A DNA stretch of 64,000 nucleotides from Prostheceraeus crozeri (lineage: Eukaryota; Platyhelminthes; Polycladida; Euryleptidae): positions 100,233-164,232 of the forward strand of contig CAJQUW010007430.1 in the NCBI GenBank assembly GCA_907163375.1, read 5' to 3'. The notes beneath the pieces were generated by a model that saw only the letters and a program-made list of their open reading frames with translations, did not search any database and was not told where the DNA came from. The position numbers were made by a program, and so were the translations under genes. Of this stretch, positions 39,101 to 51,100 are shown in pieces. How positions within the stretch are numbered: position 1 is the first letter of the stretch; every line of letters begins with the position of its first letter.

Positions 39101-42100
39101 TTCATTTTGTGAACAATGGATTTTGATATACCTTTAGCACGCTTAATACTATCTGCACATTCTTTTAATTTCATGGAATACATTTTAGGACGGAGGAGAA
39201 TCATTTCATCTATTTCCTTTCCTGCTGTTTCATCCTTAAAACAACCAAGTTTGGCTTTATTCTGTATGGAATAGAGTGGATGAGTGGGATTGTAGTTAGA
39301 TGTGTCGAAATATTTTTCTAATGACTTGCCTACTTCATTAAAATTTAAATCTTTTTGAGTGGTAATTCCTAAAAAGAAACTATCTGTATCACCACCCAGC
39401 AAGCGAACCTCTTTTACGAGAGGGCATGGTTTTAATATTTTGTAGAAGAGTTGATACATTTCAAGCTTGGAATAATCTAAAACGGCTTGCCCAATATAGA
39501 TCGGTTTGCACAACTCAACTTCTGATTTTATCATTTTAACACCTACAAGATCCTCATCGATGATGTCTCTATCAATGAAAAGAGGTGATGAGGTCAATTT
39601 GTGATATTTTTGTTCATCAACGACTAGTTTGTAGTTCATACGTTTTCTAACATCCTCCATGGTCTTTCCGAAAAGACTGTTATTCTTATATTTATAAAAA
39701 TACTTTTCAAAATTATTTTGGGCGAGTGCACGTTTTTGACTGTTACTATCTATGTAGGGTTTGAGGAAGGCTTTCTGTCTAAATTTGATAATGCGGTGAA
39801 CTGACTTTAGAAGCATGCCCATTTCTAAATAGAATTTTAGTATGCAGAAGTGTACGAGATAATTTTTCTTATCATATTGGGTGAGTAAAAGTTTGCGGCA
39901 TGGTTTGTACCTTGGCTGTCCACACTCTGTTAAGTTATTATGAAATTGTGACATGAATGGTGAAAACATATCTTCAGTCACTTCACCAGATTCAGGTGCG
40001 AGTGGGAAATCAGCAGTTTTATTTTTAATACTATTTGGATGAATCAAATCCACTTCAAAATAATATCCCCAATCACCTTCATCTGGAATCTTCAGTATGT
40101 TTGAAGGGTTGGAGTAATACTCAAGCTGATCTTGATTTAACCAACTAAACTCGGAATGAGGTAGTGGTTTAGACAGTGAACTGCCATATAAATTATTTTG
40201 GTCATAGTACTTTAGGTGGTTATGATCATCACCTACTGTTTCAGATTTTATATGATGTTTATTTACAAATGTGAGACCACCGCGTATTCCGCGCTCAAAT
40301 ATATTATACATCTCGGGGTCTTGTAAGAGATGAATGGTCTCACCAGTCATTTTAAAGGCTGATTTAAAGGACATGGCTGGTAGACTGACAAAGTGGACAG
40401 GATCTAATTTGTCTTCTTCTAATGCCACTCGTCGAAATTCCTGAAAGACATCAGCCAGCAAAATGACATCTAATTCTAAGTAAGCGATCATATAATCGCC
40501 AAACGTTTTAAAATCAAATTTTAACCATGCCTCTTGAGCATGTTCATAATCTTCTACTGGACAATCTTCACCCGTCAAATCGTTTTGGAATTTGTCAATG
40601 GAAGGAAGGGTTGTTTCATTTAGTTTAGACATTGAGCTAAAATACGCATAAGGAAAGACTCCTTTGCGAGTGATTATTTCATCCGTTAAGTTTGGATAGT
40701 GTTTCTTCAAAGTTTGACTATGGGGAAGAAACTTGAGATTACGAACGAGAGAAGCTAGTGACGCTGACATGAATTGGAATGAATCTAAAAATTTTATTTC
40801 GAAGAAGACTGTCTTATTTTCTTTAGTTTTATCTACTGGTACATTCGCTGTCATTGCCATGAATTTTTCTCTCGTTTGCGCTATTACATTAAACTGCCAC
40901 GATTTCATCTGGCTCAACCCTCCTTTTATGAGCATATGACTGTCATAGCCCTTAAAGTTATGAAAAATGACGGGTAGTACACGACGTCTCAACCTAAGTG
41001 AAAAGTTACATTTGGAGCAGAGTGCGTTTCTAAATTTACCAGTGATGTGATCATGATCACGCACTTTCTTAATTGTATCGTCATCAAACGTTTTATGACA
41101 TTTAGGGCACGATGTGCAACTTTCAAATTTTTGTTTGTCTTCATCTGACATATGTAGTGACTTACGCTGCAATTGGGAATCATATGATTGTTGAAATTTA
41201 GCAGCTTTATCGAGAAATTCTAGAAATTTTGAAATGCAATCTTCACCTTGCCAAGTATGCATTTTGTTTTGTCTATTCCTAAAGTGGTCATGCCATACTT
41301 CATAGCAGGATATGGCTGCTGGCTTGTGGATGATATCATCAATGTATCATTCTATGTCTGCGTAAATGACACGCAGGGGACTTAATTCGTCACCATTATC
41401 CCTATGTAAAAATATTTTATCTTTGGGCATGCGTTCCATTTGTAATTTACCTCGCTTGCACCATTCATAGTGAGTTTCAAATTTATCTTTACTCCAAAAG
41501 GAGCGGATGCAGCGGTCGCATACAAAATGTTCACCTCTTTTAGAGTGCCCCAAGTGAGTGTACAAGCGAGAGATTTTGGGAATACCACAGTAGTGCCATT
41601 CCTCGCTATCATCTTGTTTTACTAATAAGAGGTTGACTACACGTTCATGACAAGTTGAACGTGAATTATAGCGGGCACCCTTCAACCCCTTCTCCCACAC
41701 GTGAACGACAATTTTAATCTTATTATGTTTTTCGAACGTTTCTACATCTTTGATTTTCATGTTGTTACTATCACAACCTTCAAAGTCTAGTTCATCCTCC
41801 CACTGTCTATAGCTATAGGTATGATTTCGATTCGCGTTGATATCATTATAGTGAAGGATGGATAGGACTGCATATTTGAAACACTGTGATTTACAATCGA
41901 CATTGATGACAGCTTTCTTATTATACAACGTTTTTGGTAGTTTAAATGTGCCTCGAGCTGCATGACTTTCTAATAGGGAAATTTTGAATATGGCTGAGTC
42001 CACACCATCAAAAATGAGAGCGCTGTCGCGTTGATTGAATTTATCTACATTTGATTTTAAACATTGAATGTGAAAATTTAGCCAAGACTCGCAGTCTACA

Positions 42101-45100
42101 ACTTCAGTTGCGGAAGAGGAAGGAACATGAAACTGTATTCTCTCCGTCACTTGACCCGTTTGAAAATCTATTTTAATATATTTTAGTTTGAGGTAGATGA
42201 GCGCCTTCATTCTAAAATTGTCTAAATTGTTGAAGAGCGCTTCGATAATGTTAGAATTTTGAAGGAGCCACTCAGGAAAATCTAATATTTGAGTATTGGA
42301 CTCCATGCAGTAGTCGCGTACTAAATTATTATGTGAAACATTAATGAGGGAGATGGTAGAGGTACCGTTGGTGTAGTGATCATTTGCATGCGTGTGTTGA
42401 AGTCTGTGCGAAGATCGCTGAAAGTGACTATCAAAAGAAAGAGGGCACAAATCGCAAGGAAAGGAGATGTCATCGTCAGAATCAACTTCACCTCCGGAGA
42501 TTGACGCCGCTTTGCGTTGACACACACGTTGTTTGATGTGTCGAAGGAGACTGTGCTTCCTTGTAAACATATGTCCGCAGTCGGCGCATTCCCACTCGTT
42601 GCCTTGTCGCGAGAGTCCTGAGCTGGAACTCACATCACCTGAAAGAGAAATCATTCTATCATCTCTGTTCAAGTCTCGGTGTATTGTTACAACCTACTTT
42701 GACTCAACAACTCTAAACTTTCCTCGAGAAGGGAGGGCGTTGGTGATGAAGTTGATGCCTGAAATTGAGGAAGATGCTATTAGTTACACGTTTGACGGAG
42801 ATGAGTGAAGAAATTTTCAACTTACCATTTCAACGAAATCGAGTTTAAGGTTGATACTTCAACAAGATAGAGACTTCACGAGAGAGCAGTTCACTTGTAC
42901 GCCTCAAATATAGAATTCGCCAGAGAACACTTCACTTATATGTCACAAAGACAGAGTGAAATGACACGAATGTCACTTTACATATATACTTTCATATTCA
43001 TCATTCATTGGCTGTTCATTCTGATTGGTTGCTTGTTGATACTTAAGAATTAGAAAACATTTCAAAGTTATTATTCACAGTCAACATGACAAGCCCTCCG
43101 ACAACACCAAACACAAAATTCTCTTCTCCATCCTCAACACCAAAGGCGCTCGTTGCACCAAACGCTCCAACGAAAGGGAAGGTAGAGAAGGTGTACCGAC
43201 TGGACAATATCAGAAAATTGTCATTACCAGCGGACAACGAAGAGAGTGTATGTGAGAAGGAGTGTCCCGACTTAACAGTCGTGAGGTGGAAGTATCTCCA
43301 GTACGATACTGACGATGTGATGGAGATCACCAGCACCAAATTCCTCCACCAATTATGGGAGTGGTACACCCCTAACTCCCAGCCACGAACTATGGCGGAG
43401 TGGGAGTATATCGACAAAGTGAGGCTCGCAGTGGAAGAACGATTAAAGCAAGTGAACTGTTTTTGTTATCTATGTGAAGCCAGACTCTGGGACGATATTG
43501 ACGATGAAGACCTTTTGAAATACATGCCATAATAAATTTTTATTTCGTATTATCTTTGCTTTCATACTGACTTACTTGAATGGGGCTTCAGTGGATGATT
43601 TAACCATGTATACTTTTTCATTTGGAAATAGTAGCACGCTTAGTCTAACTTGTAAATCTTAAAACATTTCATATGGGCGATGATGATAGTTGAAATAGTG
43701 TCAAATAAAATTAAGATGGCTTACACTTCTGATACAGGGATAGCAATCGACTGCGATCCATGTATAAAGAGCTTGTTAGACTACGGATGGGCTTAAGTGG
43801 ATGATTTAACCATGTATACTTTTTCATTTGGAAATAGTAGCACGCTTAGTCTAACTTGTAAATCTTAAAACATTTCATATGGGCGATGATGCTAGTTGAA
43901 ATAGTGTCAAATAAAATTAAGATAGCTTACACTTCTGATACAGGGATAGCAATCGACTGCGATCCATGTGTAAAGAGCTTGTTAGACTACGGATGGGCTT
44001 AAGTGGATGATTTAACCATGTATACTTTTTCATTTGGAAATAGTAGCACGCTTAGTCTAACTTATAAATCTTAAAACATTTCATATGGGCGATGATGCTA
44101 GATGAAATAGTGTCAAATAAAATTAAGATAGCTTACACTTCTGATACAGGGATAGCAATCGACTGCGATCCATGTGTAAAGAGCTTGTTAGACTACGGAA
44201 GAGAGAAGTGTGTTATGTTCCGTGTGGCGCGTGAGTGTCCTCCCATTTCATTCCATTCATCAATTCGTTTCATTGATAGAGACAGGTAGAACTCATGGTT
44301 CTCATAACGTATGCAATGAAAAGTTTTAGGCAACCTTCGACAGTTGGCTAAATGTCGCCCTGACGCGAATGCATACTACGTTGAGACAGAGGCAATCACT
44401 TGCAAACATGACGCAGAGAGGTTAAACAAGATTGACCATTGCCGAATGTCCCTTGCGGTATACATAGCTACGGGTTTCACCGCCGCCCTTTACAGGAACG
44501 CCCGTCGAAAGGAAATATTACACCAAACTTCATTTGCAACGTTCAAGTTGACTGATAGCAGATTCAATATAATGATAGTATTCGCCAGTCTAGAGACTGC
44601 CCAGGGCAAACCGCGTGGAGGTTCTATCATGTCTTGCCCCATGGTGGCCCTTAAGAGAGCCGACGGTTCGTTCTCGGGGTGTGAATTAAGTTGACTATTG
44701 GCTGGAATAGTCTATGGGTATGACGGTTAGGTTGTTATAGACCCTATACCGCCGAGGTCGTGCTGGTGCATCTGGCACCTTTCGGATGCCAGTGGTATTC
44801 GGAGTCCACACCCCATCCGTCCAAACGATCTTCTCGATCTTCCCCTTCTTATCATCCTCTTCATCCCACTCGTCGAGGATGATGAACTCGGGAATGGCGT
44901 TGTCTTCATCGATGAAGACGGGAATGCTGTTGGCAGATGTCGCTTCCATCGTGACTTGAAATTGAATGAGAAGCGCTACAATCTTCTGGCTTATATAGGG
45001 TTTTCAACAATGAATTGCTCAACAGCGAATCAGAATGCTTCAGGGATAGCAATCGACTGCATAACGTTCAAGTTGACTGATAGCAGATTCAACTTAATGA

Positions 45101-48100
45101 TAGTATTCGCCAGTCCGAAGACTGCCCAGGGAAAACCGCGAGGAGGTTCTATCAAATCTTGCCCCATGGTGGCCCTTAAGAGAGCCGGTGGTTCGTTCTC
45201 GGGAGTAACGTCATCTTACACCCTACCAATTCTGCTGAGAGAGTCTTTGACTCTCTCTTTGGTAGCAGTGTCGACTTCCACACTAACTGGCACATGGCTA
45301 AAAAATGGAATGTAGCGCCATTCCGTTGGATTGACAACAATTGCTGTCATCGGATTGCCAATCCGAGCAAGATTATTGTAAACTCTGTCTTGCTCCTCTA
45401 GCCTGACAAACTCCTCAAATAAATTTCGCGGCCTTAACTGCGGTCCGCGAGGAGAGCTGACTTGACTGTTCGGCGTCTGCATGATTGAAATGAAATGAAA
45501 TGAGAGGCAGTGGTTTATATACCCCTCTAACGCGACGCAACGTTCAAGTTGACTGATAGCAGATTCAACTTAATGATAGTATTCGCCAGTCCGAAGACTG
45601 CCCAGGGCAAACCGCGTGGAGGTTCTATCATGTCTTGCCCCTAGGTGGCCCTTAAGAGAGCCGATGGTTCGTTCTCGGGAGTGTCGTGATGGAGTGGTGA
45701 AGGCGGGCAAAGATCTGCAATGAAAATGATATGTATTAGAATAGGATATACTATCTTATTTACTTTTCACTTACCAAGTTAGCCATCCTTAGGTAGTCTC
45801 GCGCGCTTCCGAAGAGAAAATTTGTGGAGATGACCGCGCATTCTCAGGCTGGCATGGAGACATTTTTTGGTTGGATGGCCGTTTTAGCATATGATGGACT
45901 CGTCGAGACTTTGATTTACAAGTACTTGTCCATCCAAATGATTATCCCGAATAGGGATGTGAAATTCAAACAAACGATCCTCATTCACACGAGTCCACTC
46001 ATTCCTCATGCGCTCCAACTTCTCATACGCCTGCCTCTCATCACCCCGCCGAGCCACAGTCCTCTCCAACTCAACATTCCTCGCTCTCAACACACTTATC
46101 TCCTTCATCATCTCCTCAAACTTCGCTTCTGCATCTCTCATTCTCCTCTCTGCAGCACTCGCCCTCTTCTCACAGTCATCATTCTTCTCTTCCAACTCTC
46201 ACGTCTTATTCTTCAAATCAGTCACACTACGCCTCATTCGAATATTCTCATCCGCTACCTCCTTCGACTTCAGTTCCTTCTTTTTCAACTCATCCAACTC
46301 CTTCACGACTTCATCCTTCACCTTCTTCAAACTCTCATACTTATTCACCAACAAATCATGCGCCATATGCTGCGAAAGATGCTTCTTCTCTTCATCCTTC
46401 AACCACCTCGCCGACTGCATACGAATCCTACCACTCCTCACTTTTGGGGAAGATGAGCTCTTCGGGGGGTCGGCGATGACAATGTTTGACACCTCCGACG
46501 ACGAAGAGCTCAACTTCCTCACACGCTTCCTCACACGCTCCCTATCTAAGTCCACATCATCCTCATCATCACTCTCAAGCACTCTCTTTCGCCCAATCTC
46601 AGCCTCCAACGACGCAACTGCTCTCGCCAACTCATCATTCTCAACAACATTCTCAACCTTGCCCTCTCGCTCTATCGCCAACATTCGCTCCCTCTCTTTA
46701 ACAATCAACTGCGTGAATCGCACGTCATTCACCAATCCTCCACTACAGTCAGCATGCACTCTGTAAAAACGCGCCTCATCCTCATCACCCTTCAGCACTC
46801 TACACTTTACACACGAAACCCTATTCAGGATAATCATGTGGTCAGTGCCCGCCTTCTTTACATGCGCCTTGGCGTCCGCACTGCGATTAATTCGCCCACA
46901 TGTGCACATCTTGATATGAAATCTACGGTTCTTGTCGTTAGCCATGCCTGAGATTTTATCGTTAACTGTAAGATAATGAAATTTGTATAAGTTTGGAATC
47001 ATGTAGTACAGTCATATTCCTAAAGCATTACACTTAGCGAGGAATGATAGATTTGAGTGTAGTGAGTGGCACTCGATCCCGTCGACAGCCCGAAGGCCTT
47101 GTACTGATCACTAGGGAAGTGAGAGATCTTCCCCGATACCCGCTATTTACAGCTGAAGACATCATTGTCACTGCCCCGAAGTGGTAACAGTAACGCCGAG
47201 TCAAAGGTAGTGATCAGTAGCTGGGATCTAACCCCTCAAAGCTGCCTTAGACTTAGTTAAATTTCAAATCTGATAGCAGATTTGAACTCAGCATACTTGA
47301 AAACCTTAGTCTACATGTTGAAACTTTGAAAAAACTGAAAATTAAGAATTTTCAAAAAATTCCGCATTTTACTACTCATACTACTTTTAAAAAATTTTAT
47401 CAGTAGTAAAGACACTATCAAACTCTATCATACAAACTTTGAAGTAAGAAGATAGCTTGCCTACTTCAAAAGATAGAGTCCTTTGAAACACCCGATATCG
47501 GGAGCTCAGAGCGACGACAGTCGCTTACCTCGTCTTTCGATGAAGTGATCAGACTTACGTTGTCGGGGGTTTATATATGCTCGGAAGAAAACTTAAAATG
47601 GCTCTATCTCCGAAAGTATTCATCGTAGCGACATGCGGTTTGTTGCAAACGATTCGTCTCATCATTCTCTATCATATGACACCTGAACCATTCTCATATG
47701 ACCACGGGAAGTTGATCCGTCAGCACATGTCCATGTAACATGCCACGAGTGAAAAAATTCCTAAGTGTGAGAGCTCCAGTGTGGTGAAAATTTTGAAAAA
47801 TTTAAAACTTCCGAATTTCGACCTGGGACCTTTACCAAAACATTTTTCATCAAATTTCACGGACACCCCCTCGTTCAGAGAAATTTGATGAAAAATGTTT
47901 TGGTAAAGGTCCCAGGTCGAAATGCCACACTTTGGAAAATTTTCAAAATTTTGTCCATACAAAGTCACTCCGACACTTAGGATTTTTTCAGGTGAGCTAC
48001 AACAGTCCACCCTCCCAACCTGGCCGGCACACCACGCCAACCTGGACAGCACATCACCGCTCGCTATACGACGGCCGACCAGAGGGGTGGGGACGTCAGC

Positions 48101-51100
48101 GAACCTGGCGGACTCACTTGGCCGACACACCACGACACTCTGTCGTTCCAGAGGGGGGGACGTCAGCGAACCTGGCGGACTTACTTGGCCGGCACACCAC
48201 GACACTCTGTCGTTCCAGAGGGGGGGGGCGTCAGACTCAAATCACCACGGCGGCCGACCACGACACTCTGCCGTTCCAGAGGGGGGGGACGTCAGACTCA
48301 AAGCACCACGGCGGCCGACCACGACAGTCTGCCGTTCCAGAGGGGTGGGGACGTCAGCGACGGCGGCCATCTTGCGCTATCCAGAAGTGGAGTTTTACTT
48401 ACTACTGATAATTTAAGATATTGCACCTGTGCAATAAGTTTCCGGTTTCTTTTTTATATCTCCATGTCATGTCATCTAAAATTTTTGATGAGAAGCTTAC
48501 AAAGCAGTTGACACCACATTTATCACTTACAGTTTTTCATTTATCAACTTAGAATTAAGCGTAAGCATTGTAGGCTACATTCCTATAAAGTCCTTCCTTC
48601 AACTAACGAATTATGGATAATTGTTTCGCTAATAATTCATGCATTAGGATAATGATAATAATAATAGGCGGTTTATTCAAGAAAAATAGCAATCAGATAA
48701 CAGATCATGAAGATACAGTCACGAATGCAAACACTTTACACATCTGATTATCTGAACTGAATGATTTATAGGAAAGGAAGAAAAAACGTGAAATGCTACA
48801 TGTACGGCAATTTGACCACAACCGTTTATGCAGCGAATTGAAGCGACTATATGTCCATGGGAATTGCTTCTGTGGGACCTTAACGATATCGGTAAGCAAA
48901 AGTGATACAAATGTTGGAGACGAAGTGGAAGAAGATGGTGTACAGGATGTTCAACCTTGAAAATCTGGAATGATATCACAGTCACATTCGCTGTTGCAAA
49001 TTGCTCGGTGAGCACGTTTCATTAGTCGCTTAATTGACAGTCGGAGGAATATGACAATCTGCAGAATAGTGGAGAGTAGTAGCATCATGCCGTTGATAGC
49101 ATGTGGAAGATCTCTCTTCGACACCAAAAGTTTTAAAATTCGAACGGTTTTAAACAATTTCTTTAGAAGATTTGTTTTCGTTCTTGGTTTTATTGCCAAG
49201 CTTTCGGATGATAACTGCACCCCCCCCCTTCAGGCAAGTGCAATAGTCTCTTTAAAAAGTCTATCAGACACTCTTTACCTGTACTTGCCTGAGGACGGGT
49301 GAGGTCATCATCCGAAAGCTTGCCAATAAGACAAAGAACGAGAACAAGTCTTTAGAAGAAATTATTTAAAGTTAATTTTGGTTCTCAGAGAAGTAGATTA
49401 TGAGTGGAATTCGAATGTTGTGTAAACGACGGCTGGCTGAGCGCGTGACGCTATTCATATGATTGTCCCATGAAAGGTTGTTTAGTCCAAGTTACGCCGA
49501 GGATATTCATTGAATCTCTGTTTGCAATCATTTGATAGGGTTGAATGCAATGGCTACTCTTCTTACATATAATCATTTGTTCTGCGGATGAAATGTATTG
49601 AGCTAACAGTAGCAACTTCTGCGCTTGAGGATGATTCGATTTCAACGAAGATGACCATAGAATTATTCAACACTTGCTACGAGATCTGCTTACGGCAACG
49701 ATGGAAGCATTATTTCAGAAGCAATTACATCGAGACGGTCAATATGTAAGAGATGGCTGAAGGCGGGAGGACCATAATGAATCAATGATGTGAAAAAATC
49801 AGTTTTCTCTCTCGAGTGATTTAATGCCACTAAATAATTACGAATAAAAAATATGTACACAGCCGACGTTTCGGGTCTAGACCCTTTCTCAAGGCAAGGC
49901 AGCAGTAAAATGACACTGTCTAAACTGGCTGGTTAGATACGCAATATAGCTCCGGTTGTCTCATGACGTCTGTTCATTTTAGGATGGCACTTAGTGATTA
50001 ATCGCGATTCCACCAGGCTTGTTTCAACAGGATCATTTAAGCAGCGAAGAAATTCAACATCAAAATCATCAATCGAACCATTAACAAGGCAGGTCTTACT
50101 GTGTTCAGACAAAGCACTTAGATCATTTTTATTACGAATACTGAGACTGTGTTCGTTGTATCTAATGTAGAATGGTCTAGCAGTTTTACCTATATATTTA
50201 TCACCACACTTTCTACAAGAGAATTGATATACAGCACACGATGTCTCACAGTTATGATTTTGGGATAGCTTGTTGCATATTCTACAATCATTGTGTTTAC
50301 TTTTTTTGCATTTTTTCTTCAAAACATTACGCAGCTTTTTGTTGCCCGTACTGACGAGACGGACATTCAACCTATGTTTTCTTATTTGGTAATTAATTTT
50401 CTGATTAAAACTGTCGCTTATAAACGGTAACTTCAAAATGCTTTTTTTATCATCGTTGATTTTACTAGTTTTATTTTTTTGGGTATTTCTATCAGACACA
50501 CTCAAATCCTTATTAGTGTATCCATTAAATTTTAAATTTTCTTTACATTTTTTCTCCGATTCCATTTTAATGTTATCAGAGAGCGTTGAACTACATCGAT
50601 TACGTGTGTCTATAATGCTCTGATTTACGAAATTAGTTTTGACGGAGCTCGGTAGCCAACTATCTTTTTTCAAAGCATTGCCAGACGAAATGTCTTTTAC
50701 ATATTTTTTGTGCATGATTTTCCTATTCTCTAACCAAATACTTAAATCTAGAAAATTCAGTAACCCATCTTTGGGGTTTTCAATGGTAAACTTTATGTTG
50801 TCATCAATCGAATTGAATGTCTCTAATATGAAGTCACAATATTCTTTGTTTCTTTGCGACGGACCGATGATGCAGGCATCAATGTATCTTTTGTAAATCA
50901 AGTTATTTAACTGTAGGCGTGAATTTATGATGGACATTGCCTTTTCTTCTATATAACCCATGAATATGATCGAAAATGGGGGTGCATAATGAGAGCCCAT
51001 CGGACACCCTTTAATTTGTAAATAATTTTTGTTATATTCAATCTCATAGTTGTAGGAGACGAATTTGATCATGCTGATGAATTGATCTGGAGTAATTTCG

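Larger units (their letters stand above)
30903..48406. mobile_element. Polinton/Maverick DNA transposon, 17.5 kb, complete ends, damaged core
   Basis: It begins AGTAGTAAGTAAAACTCC and ends with the exact complement, with 6-bp duplications GATAAT, the family's hallmark. Hallmark genes are present: protein-primed PolB, rve integrase, packaging ATPase and capsid proteins. + genes fill 31852-39137, PolB converges on the minus strand (42829-39037), one + gene lies at 43086, and minus genes fill 44695-46945. Damage: truncated integrase, major capsid reduced to a fragment, penton genes lacking ends, PolB with a stop and lost C-terminus. No maturation protease was found. Relatives behave as endogenous adintovirus-like elements. 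Confidence 0.95.

Noticed and set aside
40733-40939. + ORF inside PolB
   Set aside because: Shadow of the PolB coding strand, which carries the conserved motifs.
43583-44199. CRISPR-like array
   Set aside because: The repeat is 206 bp in direct tandem with no spacers, inside a eukaryotic Polinton. It is an ordinary tandem duplication.
45720-45774. Separate small spliced gene on the minus strand (MANL + short exon)
   Set aside because: Donor and acceptor look good, but the product would be only about 24 residues and ends inside repeat copy 3. It could also be a 3' UTR intron of the coiled-coil gene.
46008-46766. Long + ORFs (252 and 210 codons) opposite the coiled-coil gene
   Set aside because: Low-complexity Ser/Phe/Leu translations of the antisense strand of a Glu/Lys/Arg-rich coiled coil. 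The minus frame has domains and normal composition.
47040-47240. Possible tRNA or other Pol III gene in the structured tract
   Set aside because: Only fragments resembling a B box (GAGTTCAAATCT on the minus strand). No cloverleaf and no A box at proper spacing.
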